Source: Bacteroides sp. CAG:530
GTDB lineage: Bacteria; Bacteroidota; Bacteroidia; Bacteroidales; Bacteroidaceae
NCBI GenBank assembly: GCA_000434735.1
Contig: FR881241.1
Span: 1 to 42,076, forward strand
Direction of reading: 5' to 3'
DNA: 42,076 nucleotides
Position 1 is the stretch's first letter. Each line of letters begins with the position of its first letter. Below are positions 34,443 through 42,076 of this stretch, in pieces. The position numbers and the translations under genes are program-made. The notes under the pieces were generated by a model. That model saw only the letters and a program-made list of their open reading frames with translations, was not told where the DNA came from and made no database searches.

Positions 34443-35912
34443 ATGAAAATAGGATTCGACAACGAGAAATACCAGAACATTCAGTCTCAGCACATTAAGG
34501 AGAGAATCTCACAATTCGACGGTAAGCTGTACCTGGAGTTGGGAGGCAAACTTTTCGATGACAATCATGCCAGCCGTGTACTGCCAGGCTTCCGCCCCGA
34601 CAGTAAGCTCTGCATGTTTCAGAAGATTAGCGACAGTATAGAAATTGTTATCGTCATCAGTGCTATCGATATCGAGAAGAACAAGAAACGTGCCGATTTG
34701 GGCATCACTTACGATGAAGATGCGCTTCGTCTTAGAGGCGAATTCCAGAACCGTGGCTTCATGGTAGGTTCTATCGTCATCACTCACTACAACGGTCAGC
34801 CGGCGGCCATCGCTTTCAAGCAGCGCTTGGAGCGCGAGGGTATCAAGACCTACTGTCATTATCTGATAGAAGGCTATCCGCACGATGTTCGTCTTATCGC
34901 TTCGGACGAAGGCTTCGGTAAGAACGACTTTGTAGAGACTTCAAAACCTTTGGTCATCGTTACTGCTCCCGGTCCGGGTAGCGGCAAAATGGCAGTCTGC
35001 CTCAGTCAGCTGTACAATGAGAACAAGCGTGGCGTAAGAGCCGGATATGCCAAGTTCGAGACATTCCCCGTATGGAATCTTCCGCTTAAGCATCCTGTAA
35101 ACATCGCTTACGAAGCCGCTACTGCCGACTTGAACGACGTTAACATGATAGACCCGTTCCACTTGGAGGCTTATAACAAGATAGCCATCAACTATAACCG
35201 CGACATCGAAATCTACCCCGTACTGAACGCTTTGTTCGAAGGTATTTACGGATCTAACCCGTATAAGTCGCCCACCGATATGGGTGTAAACATGGTAGGT
35301 TTCTGCATCAGCGATGATGATGTTTGCTGCGAGGCTTCTAAGAACGAAATTATCCGTCGCTACTACGACGCTACCAACAAGATGGCTTGCGGCGCTTGTA
35401 ACGAGGCGGAAATCAGCAAGATTCAGATGTTGTTTAATCAGGCTAAGATTACTACCGACTTCCGCCGTACTACTGTAGCCGCTAAAGAATGCTTGCGCCA
35501 AACTGGTCATACATCTGCAGCTATAGAGCTTGAAGACGGTACCATCATCACCGCACATTCAGGTCAGTTATTAGGCTGTAGCGCTGCACTCTTGCTCAAC
35601 GTAATGAAGCACTTAGCTGGTATTGACCACGAAAAGAAGCTCATCCCTCAGTCTATGATTGAGCCTATTCAGCATACTAAAATTAATTACTTGGGAAGCC
35701 GTAACCCGCGCTTGCACACCGATGAGGTTCTCGTTACGCTGTCCGTATTGTCAGAGAACGATGAAAACTGCCGCCGTGCGTTAGAGCAACTGCCTAAGTT
35801 GCGCGGATGCCAGGTACACTGCACCGTAATGCTTAGCGAGGTAGACCAAAAGATTTTCAAGAAACTTGGCGTAAACCTTACTTGCGAACCGGTTCTGAAA
35901 AGAAAGAATTGA
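34443..35912 (+). CDS. DUF1846 family protein
   Basis: 489 residues from MKIGFDNEKYQNIQ, with no signal peptide or membrane segment. DUF1846 landmarks: F-D-G-K-L-Y-L-E-L-G-G-K-L-F-D-D near the N-terminus and a glycine/nucleotide-binding-like segment V-T-A-P-G-P-G-S-G-K-M-A (about 180). That segment resembles a P-loop but lacks a strict GxxxxGK[ST] pattern. There is a Cys-containing region C-G-A-C-N around 315 and a third domain from about 350. The function is unestablished as far as I know; a cytoplasmic nucleotide-binding role is suggested by the fold. It is monocistronic with a strong terminator. Confidence 0.88.
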   Translation: MKIGFDNEKYQNIQSQHIKERISQFDGKLYLELGGKLFDDNHASRVLPGFRPDSKLCMFQKISDSIEIVIVISAIDIEKNKKRADLGITYDEDALRLRGEFQNRGFMVGSIVITHYNGQPAAIAFKQRLEREGIKTYCHYLIEGYPHDVRLIASDEGFGKNDFVETSKPLVIVTAPGPGSGKMAVCLSQLYNENKRGVRAGYAKFETFPVWNLPLKHPVNIAYEAATADLNDVNMIDPFHLEAYNKIAINYNRDIEIYPVLNALFEGIYGSNPYKSPTDMGVNMVGFCISDDDVCCEASKNEIIRRYYDATNKMACGACNEAEISKIQMLFNQAKITTDFRRTTVAAKECLRQTGHTSAAIELEDGTIITAHSGQLLGCSAALLLNVMKHLAGIDHEKKLIPQSMIEPIQHTKINYLGSRNPRLHTDEVLVTLSVLSENDENCRRALEQLPKLRGCQVHCTVMLSEVDQKIFKKLGVNLTCEPVLKRKN

Positions 35913-35952
35913 TTACAGCAGGCTTACTTAGAACATTAAAAATCAGAGCATA

Positions 35953-36000
35953 AAAAAAGCAATCTCCTTAAAGGCCGAAACCTTGGGAGATTGCTTTTTT
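35953..36000. terminator. Terminator after DUF1846, also facing dpp11
   Basis: AAAAAAGCAATCTCC pairs over 15 bp with GGAGATTGCTTTTTT, loop 18 nt, between convergent stops; A- and T-tracts on both ends allow use from both strands. Confidence 0.93.
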
Positions 36001-36023
36001 GTTTTAGTACTCAGAGTACTGAT

Positions 36024-38186
36024 TTATCGGATGATATCCATTTCTTCAATCAGATGAGTAGCACCCGCATACTTGTCGATAACGAACAATACGTAGCGAA
36101 TATCTACACAAGCCGCACGCTGCAGCTGCTGGTTATAAGCGATATCGCCAGTAAGACCCTCGTAGTTACGGTCGAAGCCTAAGCCGCACAACTCACCTTT
36201 AGAGTTGAATACAGGCGAGCCCGAGTTACCACCAGTGTTATCGGTAGCGGTTACGAAACATACCGGCATACGTCCGTCGGCCATAGCATACGGTCCGAAG
36301 TCCTTCTTAGCGTAAAGTTCCTTCAACTTGGCGGGAACCACGAATTCCGGATTGTTAGGATCTTCTTTCTCCATCACACCCTTCAGTGTAGTATAGTAAA
36401 GATACTCTATACCATCTGCCGGAGTGTAAGAACCAATCTTACCGTATGTAAGACGAAGCGTAGAGTTGGCATCAGGATAGATAGCCTTACCCTCGTTCTT
36501 CCACAAAGTCATCATACCAGCCACCCATGTCTTATGAGCACGGTTGTAAGCATTGGTTTCAGCCTTCATAGCCTCGTCGGTAGCCTTGTAGCCATCTATA
36601 ACCGACTTAGCGTAGCGTACCATCAAGTCAGATTCCAGAGTCTTGGCGTTAGCCTTGTCAAGGAAAGCGTTGAACGCTTCGTGCGAGCGGAAGATAGACT
36701 TATCGAAACAAGCGTCGATAAACGCGTCTGTGCTACCCTTAAACTGTTTGTCGATAGTAGCGAAGATAGAAATACGTTCCGCTGCCGGAATCAAGTTGGC
36801 ATAAACAGCCAAGAGTTGCTTAGACACCTTGCGGTCTACCGCTGTGCTATAGTCCTTGTTAAAGTACTTATCGGCAGCCTTGCGCAGAGCGGCTACTGCC
36901 TTCTGTACGCCCTCTTTATCCTTAGCCACCAACGCATCGTGCAACTTGTCGGTATCAGGAATCTTAGAGAACTCAGTACCAAGCATCAAAGCCTCGTAGA
37001 TAGCCTGCTGATGATAAACCGCGTCATGACGCTTAGCCACAATCTGCTTGATAGTTTCGTAAGCCTCACGATAATCGTTGTTACCAGTCTTAGCGGCGTA
37101 AGCCAACAAGCGTTCCTGCTCGGCACGCTTGCGGTCAAGTACCTTCAGTCGTACCAAACCCTCGTTCATGCCGATAGCGTTCTTCCAGTAGTTGGCAGAT
37201 GAAGCATACTTAGCGGCATACTGAATACGAGTCTTGGCATCCTTAGCCATCTCCTCGCCCAATACATTAAGGCGAACGCCACGTACAGTGTCGCGCATAA
37301 AGTTGGTAGTCTGCATACGCTCTTCCACCTCGTCGCTAATCATGTAGCGCCAGTTACGTCCGGGGAATCCCATCACGAAAGTGAAATCGCCTTCTTTTAC
37401 ACCTTTTATATTAATAGTAAGATGCTTCTTCACCTTCAGAGGAACATTCTCTGCCGAGTAGTTAGCAGGCTTACCATTCTTATCAGCGTAGATACGGAAC
37501 ATAGAGAAGTCGCCGCAGTGACGAGGCCACATCCAGTTATCGGTATCAGCACCGAATTTTCCGATAGACGAAGGAGGCGCACCTACCATACGAATATCCT
37601 TATAAACGGTCTTCACAAAAAGATAATACTTATTCGCACCGTAGAAAGGCTTCAGCTCCAGGCGGATAAATTCGCTGGTAGCGATGTTTTCCTGCTTGGC
37701 GAATCGCTTAGCCACCTTTTCCATATAAGAGGGCGACAAGTAATTCAGTCCTTCCGGATCTTCATCCTTCTTGAGTTGCTCCATCACGTAATCGGTCACA
37801 TCAAGAATGCGGTCGATAAAAGTAATGGTAAGACCCTCGCACGGCAGTTCTTCAGAGCGTTTCATAGCCCAGAAACCGTCGGTCAGATAGTCGTGCTCTA
37901 CAGAGCTGTGCTGCTGTATGTAACCATACCCGCAGTGGTGATTAGTAAGCACCAAACCGTCTTTCGAGATGATTTCGCCAGTACAACCTCCACCAAAATG
38001 CACTACCGCATCTTTCAGGCTGATGCCGTCGGGACAGTACACCTGGTCAATGCCGATGTCAAGCCCCATATCCTGCATCACCGCCGCGTTCTGCTTTTTC
38101 AGATCGGTAAGCATCCACATTCCTTCGTCGGCCCACGAAGCTAGTGCGCCCGACAGAAGGAAAACAGATAATAATAGCTTTTTCAT
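36024..38186 (-). CDS. S46 dipeptidyl peptidase, DPP11-like (Asp/Glu-specific)
   Basis: Periplasmic serine exopeptidase releasing dipeptides from the N-terminus, used by Bacteroidetes to feed on proteins. It has 720 residues and a signal peptide ending near A-S-W-A. The catalytic triad is visible: His in T-N-H-H-C-G-Y (84), Asp in C-G-D-F-S (226) and Ser655 in G-G-N-S-G-S-P. Position 673 is Arg (G-F-D-R-N-Y-E); in Porphyromonas DPP11 this Arg gives preference for Asp/Glu at P1, whereas DPP7 has Gly. Its ATG overlaps the stop of the upstream dpp7-like gene by one base, so the two are translationally coupled. Confidence 0.94.
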   Translation of the reverse strand: MKKLLLSVFLLSGALASWADEGMWMLTDLKKQNAAVMQDMGLDIGIDQVYCPDGISLKDAVVHFGGGCTGEIISKDGLVLTNHHCGYGYIQQHSSVEHDYLTDGFWAMKRSEELPCEGLTITFIDRILDVTDYVMEQLKKDEDPEGLNYLSPSYMEKVAKRFAKQENIATSEFIRLELKPFYGANKYYLFVKTVYKDIRMVGAPPSSIGKFGADTDNWMWPRHCGDFSMFRIYADKNGKPANYSAENVPLKVKKHLTINIKGVKEGDFTFVMGFPGRNWRYMISDEVEERMQTTNFMRDTVRGVRLNVLGEEMAKDAKTRIQYAAKYASSANYWKNAIGMNEGLVRLKVLDRKRAEQERLLAYAAKTGNNDYREAYETIKQIVAKRHDAVYHQQAIYEALMLGTEFSKIPDTDKLHDALVAKDKEGVQKAVAALRKAADKYFNKDYSTAVDRKVSKQLLAVYANLIPAAERISIFATIDKQFKGSTDAFIDACFDKSIFRSHEAFNAFLDKANAKTLESDLMVRYAKSVIDGYKATDEAMKAETNAYNRAHKTWVAGMMTLWKNEGKAIYPDANSTLRLTYGKIGSYTPADGIEYLYYTTLKGVMEKEDPNNPEFVVPAKLKELYAKKDFGPYAMADGRMPVCFVTATDNTGGNSGSPVFNSKGELCGLGFDRNYEGLTGDIAYNQQLQRAACVDIRYVLFVIDKYAGATHLIEEMDIIR

Positions 38187-40348
38187 TATTCAACTATTGT
38201 CATTTCGTCAATAAGATTCTTACATCCACCAAGCTTCTCAACGATGAACAGCACGTAGCGGATATCTACCGCGATACAACGCTGCAAGTTATTGTCGAAG
38301 TTGATGTCGCCAGAGAGCGATTCCCAGTTACCGTCGAAAGCGGCACCAATCAATTCGCCGTTGCCGTTCATAACCGGAGAACCTGAGTTACCGCCGGTAA
38401 TATCGTTGGTAGTCAAGAAGCAAGTAGGCATTTCACCGTTAGGCAAAGCGTAACGACCGAAGTCTTTAGCCGCATACAGTTCTTTCAGCTTAGCCGGTAC
38501 CACGAATTCCGGATTGTTAGGATCTTCTTTTTCCATCACACCCTTCAGAGTAGTGTAGTATTTGTAGTGAACGCCGTCTTTCGGATCGTACGATTTCACG
38601 TTACCGTAAGTAAGACGCATAGTGAAGTTAGCGTCCGGAGCCTTAGGAGTAGGAGCGTACATTTCGCACAAACCGCGAACGTAAGTCTTATGCAGCAAGT
38701 CGATGCCACCGTTCAATGAAGACAATTCATTATAAAGTTTCTGAGCCATTTCGTTCTTGGCGATAGAGTACTGTACAGCCAAGTCAGATTCGATAGCCTT
38801 AACGGTAGGCTTCTTGATGAATGCGTTGAAGTTCTTTTCGCTAGCGAAGATAGAGTTGCTATACAAAGCGTCTACGTAAGCGTCTACGTTACCTTTGAAC
38901 TTAGTCTTGATAGTCTCATAGAAAGCCGGGAGGTATTCGGCCGGAACGCTCTGTTCGTACAGCGGAATCAAGGCCTTAGCCACCTTGCGGTCTACTTCAT
39001 GATCATAGTCTTTGTTGTGAATCAAGTAATACGCTACCTTCAGGCGGTTAACGCATTTCTCTACCTCTTCAGAATTCTTAGCTTTGATAGCATCCTTAAG
39101 CTGATTGAACAATGTGAACGCAGCTCCGAATTCAATGCCACGGAATGTCTCGCCAAAGTAAGTCATCAGCGTATTGATAGGAGTAACCTTGCTAACATAC
39201 TCATCAATCTGCGCTACTACCTTTTCATAGTCAGCGTTCTGCTGCTTCTTTGCGAAAGCCAAGAAATTTGCTTCCTGTTCTGCCTTAGATTCAAGAACCT
39301 TGTTGTCTACGATAGCCTTATTCATACCGATAGAGTTCTTCCAGTAGTTGCTACTCTGGGCGTACTTAGAAGCATACTGAATACGAACTTTGTCGCTGGC
39401 AGCCATCTCAGCCTTCAGCACAGCCTGACGAGCCTCGCGGACCTGGATACGCGGAGTGTTCTGAGCGTCCATGCGCATCTTAACCTCGCTGCGTGTAAGG
39501 TAGCGGCTTGTGCTTCCGGGGAATCCCATAATCATGGCGTAATCGCCTTCCTGCAGTCCCTTCAATGAGATGGTAAGATGCTTCTTCACCTTCAAAGGCA
39601 CGTTATCCTTGCTGTAGTCAGCCGGATTACCGTCCTTATCGGCATAGATACGGAACATAGAAAAGTCGCCTGTATGACGCGGCCACATCCAGTTGTCGGT
39701 TTCACCACCGAACTTACCGATTGATGAAGGCGGAGCAGCCACCATACGCACGTCGGTATAAGTCTTGATGTAGAACAAGTAGAACTTGTTTCCGGCATAG
39801 AACGGAAGAGCCTCTACCTCGATACCCGGTTTACCCTTCAGGTCGCTCTTTTCGTATTCTTCCTTAGCCAACTTAGCCAAGTAACCACCGCCGAACGATT
39901 CTGTTTCTGATACCTTACCAGCCTTAACGTCAGCGTTTACACGGTCTGTAAGGTCAACTATACGTTCCACGAATTTGAATGTCAATCCCGGAGTAGGTAG
40001 TTCCTCGCTGCGGCTCTTAGCCCAGAAACCGTTGGTCAGGTAGTCGTGTTCTACCGAGCTGTGCTGCTGAATAGCACCGTAGCCACAGTGATGGTTAGTA
40101 AGAATAAGTCCGTCTGCAGAAATAATTTCACCGGTACATCCGCGTCCGAAGATACCAACGGCATCCTTCAGCGTGATTTTTCCCGGATTATAAATGTCGG
40201 CTACATCCATGCTCATACCCTGAGCCTTCATGCGGTCGGCCAAGTGTTGTTCCTGCATGAGCTGAAGAAGCCACATACCCTCGTCAGCCTTTGCCGGCGA
40301 GAAAGCGGCGCACATTAGCGCAAGTGCTAAAACTTTCAGTTTTTTCAT
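38186..40348 (-). CDS. S46 dipeptidyl peptidase, DPP7-like (hydrophobic-specific)
   Basis: A second S46 peptidase of the same length (720) with a signal peptide ending near P-A-K-A. It keeps the triad (T-N-H-H-C-G-Y, T-G-D-F-S and Ser655 in G-G-N-S-G-S-P) but has Gly673 (A-F-D-G-N-W-E), the DPP7-type residue associated with bulky hydrophobic P1. It is clearly diverged from its neighbour, so this is an old duplication and not an assembly artefact. First gene of the pair, with a -7 box upstream. Together the pair would cover acidic and hydrophobic dipeptides. Confidence 0.94.
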   Translation of the reverse strand: MKKLKVLALALMCAAFSPAKADEGMWLLQLMQEQHLADRMKAQGMSMDVADIYNPGKITLKDAVGIFGRGCTGEIISADGLILTNHHCGYGAIQQHSSVEHDYLTNGFWAKSRSEELPTPGLTFKFVERIVDLTDRVNADVKAGKVSETESFGGGYLAKLAKEEYEKSDLKGKPGIEVEALPFYAGNKFYLFYIKTYTDVRMVAAPPSSIGKFGGETDNWMWPRHTGDFSMFRIYADKDGNPADYSKDNVPLKVKKHLTISLKGLQEGDYAMIMGFPGSTSRYLTRSEVKMRMDAQNTPRIQVREARQAVLKAEMAASDKVRIQYASKYAQSSNYWKNSIGMNKAIVDNKVLESKAEQEANFLAFAKKQQNADYEKVVAQIDEYVSKVTPINTLMTYFGETFRGIEFGAAFTLFNQLKDAIKAKNSEEVEKCVNRLKVAYYLIHNKDYDHEVDRKVAKALIPLYEQSVPAEYLPAFYETIKTKFKGNVDAYVDALYSNSIFASEKNFNAFIKKPTVKAIESDLAVQYSIAKNEMAQKLYNELSSLNGGIDLLHKTYVRGLCEMYAPTPKAPDANFTMRLTYGNVKSYDPKDGVHYKYYTTLKGVMEKEDPNNPEFVVPAKLKELYAAKDFGRYALPNGEMPTCFLTTNDITGGNSGSPVMNGNGELIGAAFDGNWESLSGDINFDNNLQRCIAVDIRYVLFIVEKLGGCKNLIDEMTIVE

Positions 40349-40408
40349 TGTTTGTAATTCTACGATTTTTAAAGTTATGAATTTTATTCATTTATGCATT
40401 TAAGAGGA

Positions 40409-40416
40409 CAAATATA
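40409..40416 (-). promoter_or_regulatory. -7 box for dpp7-dpp11 operon
   Basis: TATATTTG on the minus strand, 61 nt before the ATG; a TTG lies 17 nt further upstream, slightly too close for a standard -33. Confidence 0.55.
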
Positions 40417-40496
40417 ACTAAAAATACGTTGCCCAAGTAGTATTTATACGCTATTTAAGTAAAAACCTATATTAAGTTTTAATTTTTGGTAATTTA

Positions 40497-40528
40497 TTTC
40501 TCTACAACTCAGAAACATTATAATTTTG
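40497..40528 (+). promoter_or_regulatory. Promoter of DUF4369-like gene
   Basis: TTTC (40497-40500), 20 nt, TAATTTTG (40521-40528). It excludes the in-frame ATG at 40486 and supports the start at 40555. Confidence 0.6.
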
Positions 40529-40554
40529 CCGTGTTAATTATTAAGCGGTTTTAC

Positions 40555-41253
40555 ATGTATAGATTATATCTAATTATTCTTAGCGCTATTTTATGCGTTT
40601 CGTGCAACAAGAAATATAAGATAGAAGGCGTTTCATCTTTGTCTAGTCAAGACGGTAAAATGCTATATATCAAGGTTATTTCTGGCGATAAGTTGGTAAA
40701 CATCGACTCTGCCGAAGTGGTGCACGGACTGTTTAAGATGCAGGGCAAGGTAGATTCTACCATGATTGGAATGCTCTATATGGCCGACGAAAGCATCATG
40801 CCTCTTGTCATCGAAAAAGGAAAGATAAAAATTGATATCAACAATTCGGGTGTCACAATAAAGGGCACCCCGCTCAATGAGAAGTTCAACGACTTTGTGG
40901 TTAAGAAGAACTCTCTCGATGACCAGGCATACGAAGTGGAACGTCTGGAGAGTCGCATGATTATGGACGGCAAAAATCCGCTTGAGATACAGCAGGAAAT
41001 AACCGCGCAGCGTAAAGCCTTGTCGGGTAAGATGGACAGCTTGGCCATCAACTTCATAGAAGACAATTACGAGAATGTACTTGGTCCGGGCTTATTCATC
41101 ATGATTTGCAACGGACTGCCCTACCCTGTGCTCACCCCTATGATGGAGCAGATACTTAAAAACGCTCCAGAGTCGTTCAAGAACAATCCGCTTATAAAGA
41201 ACTACGTCAACGTAGCCCGTGCCAACATGGAGAAGCTTCAGAACGCCAATTAA
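40555..41253 (+). CDS. DUF4369-type lipoprotein
   Basis: 232 residues starting with a lipoprotein signal with lipobox V-S-C (Cys16). The N-terminal half has the beta-rich pattern of DUF4369 domains (YKIEGVSS, then G-K-M-L-Y-I, V-N-I-D-S-A-E-V-V-H-G-L-F-K-M-Q-G-K-V), normally found ahead of thioredoxin-like domains in Bacteroidota lipoproteins. Here no C-x-x-C or thioredoxin fold follows; the C-terminal part is helical. It may therefore be a redox-domain-less member. The stop codon is immediately adjacent to the stop of the convergent nanM-like gene, with no intergenic base. Confidence 0.8.
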   Translation: MYRLYLIILSAILCVSCNKKYKIEGVSSLSSQDGKMLYIKVISGDKLVNIDSAEVVHGLFKMQGKVDSTMIGMLYMADESIMPLVIEKGKIKIDINNSGVTIKGTPLNEKFNDFVVKKNSLDDQAYEVERLESRMIMDGKNPLEIQQEITAQRKALSGKMDSLAINFIEDNYENVLGPGLFIMICNGLPYPVLTPMMEQILKNAPESFKNNPLIKNYVNVARANMEKLQNAN

Positions 41254-41829
41254 TCACTTCAACCAGATTCGTGTAATCTCCGGAGTACGGATACCCGGCT
41301 TCAACTCACCATTTATATTATAGAAGGAGTCGTTTCCACCGCTTACCAATACGGCTCCTGCTCTGGCCAGACGCGAGGAACGAATCACCGTATTCCACGC
41401 ATCCTCTTTCAGCCGGACGCTGAACACATCGGTCAGCGAGCGAGTGCCGTCTGTACCTCCCGCGCAGATCAGTCGGTCATTATACACCGTAGCCACTCCG
41501 TAGGCCGAGGCAAACGGAAGCTCGCCCACCATTCTCCAGTTTAATACGGAATCTGCAGTAATATCGGCAGCATATATGCCTTTATAGAATTTCTTCTTAC
41601 CACCATCGCTGGCTGGTACATCAGGAAAGTTACAGCCTCCTGCCATAATCAGTTTACCGCCAAGCGCACCTGCGTAACATGCCGAGACTCCATTTTCCAT
41701 ACCCTCTTCTTGAGAAGGAAACCCTGTGGTATGACACAGTTCCCATCGGGCGGAAGTAAGGTCTTTTTTCGGTGTACAGCTGCATAACATGAAAAGAGAA
41801 ACAAGCGATAAGAAATAATAAGTTTTCAT
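41254..41829 (-). pseudogene. NanM-like cyclically permuted mutarotase with large internal deletion
   Basis: 191 residues, about half the family length. The first ~145 residues form a normal Kelch-type N-terminus with a lipobox (L-C-S-C, Cys18): A-L-G-G-K-L-I-M-A-G-G-C-N-F-P and A-G-G-T-D-G-T-R-S-L-T-D-V-F. The last ~40 match the family's C-terminal end (R-L-A-R-A-G-A-V-L-V, I-N-G-E-L-K-P-G-I-R-T-P-E-I). The middle Kelch blades are missing and the frame is intact across the join near W-N-T-V-I/R-S-S. Family role: sialate or related sugar mutarotation. A deleted propeller is unlikely to fold, so I call it a pseudogene, though it could still be translated. Confidence 0.7.
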
Positions 41830-42076
41830 AATAGTGGTTTTTAATGGATTTACAAAAATACCAATAATCCTGCAGAAACCGTTGAGTTATTTAAACAAGA
41901 GTCGCGCTAACCCGTAAACATAACGGCGGAAGCCGGGTTGATATGCCAGCAAACGGTCGAACCAACCTAAATGCGTACTTACAGAACGAACCACCATGCC
42001 CACGTAGACCATGGCGAACAGCGTGCCTATCCCTACTAATTAGCTTACCTATTGGCGGAATTAAATTATAAAAGAT
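41830..42076 (-). pseudogene. C-terminal remnant of an upstream gene, probably frameshifted
   Basis: On the minus strand the last coding-looking frame ends at 41887 and reads M-V-Y-V-G-M-V-V-R-S-V then F-D-R-L-L-A-Y-Q-P-G-F-R-R-Y-V-Y-G-L-A-R-L-L-F-K, with one possible hydrophobic segment. It is closed by a stop at 42042-42040, so it spans 50 codons at most. Immediately upstream, another frame reads F-Y-N-L-I-P-P-I-G-K-L-I-S to the window edge, as if the same protein continued after a frameshift near 42035. I do not recognise the family. It lies 57 nt before the nanM-like gene and may be its former operon partner. Confidence 0.4.

Noticed and set aside
37422..38144. 240-codon open frame on the plus strand
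   Set aside because: Antisense shadow of the DPP11-like gene; real peptidase motifs are on the other strand.
36024..40348. Assembly duplication of one S46 gene
   Set aside because: The two proteins are clearly diverged throughout and differ at the specificity residue.

Overview
The window is from a Bacteroidales chromosome, most likely a gut Bacteroides/Phocaeicola-type organism. Many genes are preceded by the Bacteroidota promoter (TTTG, 19-21 nt, TAnnTTTG). Other pointers are the GH20/GH84/GH92 host-glycan hydrolases, paired S46 dipeptidyl peptidases, many outer-membrane-type lipoproteins, and a tmRNA whose tag ends in YALAA. No integrase, transposase, phage gene, CRISPR array or rRNA was seen, so this is ordinary chromosome with some decayed or repeat-bearing intergenic spots.

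Layout. 1-4571: a 5'-truncated beta-helix/PDZ protein, then a secreted GH20 hexosaminidase. 4572-5158: an unusual G-depleted convergent spacer. 5159-9899 (minus): anaerobic ribonucleotide reductase (nrdD, nrdG) and a CCA-adding enzyme. 10018-10857: an uncharacterised lipoprotein. 10933-11325 (minus): tmRNA. 11463-14646 (minus): a manA-GH92 mannose operon. 14716-15716: a divergent HxlR regulator/cupin pair. 15717-16399: a 683-nt repeat-rich spacer. 16400-21440 (plus): DUF3298 lipoprotein, rsmG, an MBL-fold hydrolase and gcvP. 21533-24097 (minus): GH84. 24214-25751 (plus): lipB, two identical tRNA-Lys(CTT) genes and a small HAD-like hydrolase. 26027-27988 (minus): a FlaA1/WbpM-type nucleotide-sugar dehydratase. 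28455-29255 (plus): a TrmH/SpoU methyltransferase. 29334-32617 (minus): serC-serA-DUF1015. 32881-34200 (minus): a DbpA-type helicase. 34443-35912 (plus): DUF1846. 36024-40348 (minus): translationally coupled DPP7-like and DPP11-like S46 peptidases. 40555-41253 (plus): a DUF4369-type lipoprotein. 41254-41829 (minus): an internally deleted NanM-like mutarotase, followed by a gene remnant at the right edge.

How the genes fit together. Three themes recur. Host glycan breakdown is represented by GH20, GH84, GH92 with ManA, and the broken sialate mutarotase. Peptide and serine/glycine metabolism is represented by DPP7/DPP11, SerC/SerA and GcvP, with LipB making the lipoyl group that GcvH needs. RNA maturation and translation are represented by the CCA-adding enzyme, tmRNA, tRNA-Lys, RsmG, a SpoU methyltransferase and DbpA; neither the tmRNA nor the tRNA genes encode CCA.

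No complete new defence or mobile system was found. The most interesting unexplained signals are intergenic. One is a family of hairpins with a variable number of about 21-bp palindromic units (2365-2406 and 25846-25946). Another is an 84-bp array of four exact-period 21-bp palindromic units with different sequence but similar design (15808-15891), followed by a large structured block. A third is a G-depleted spacer entered from one side by an orphan consensus promoter (4646-4968).
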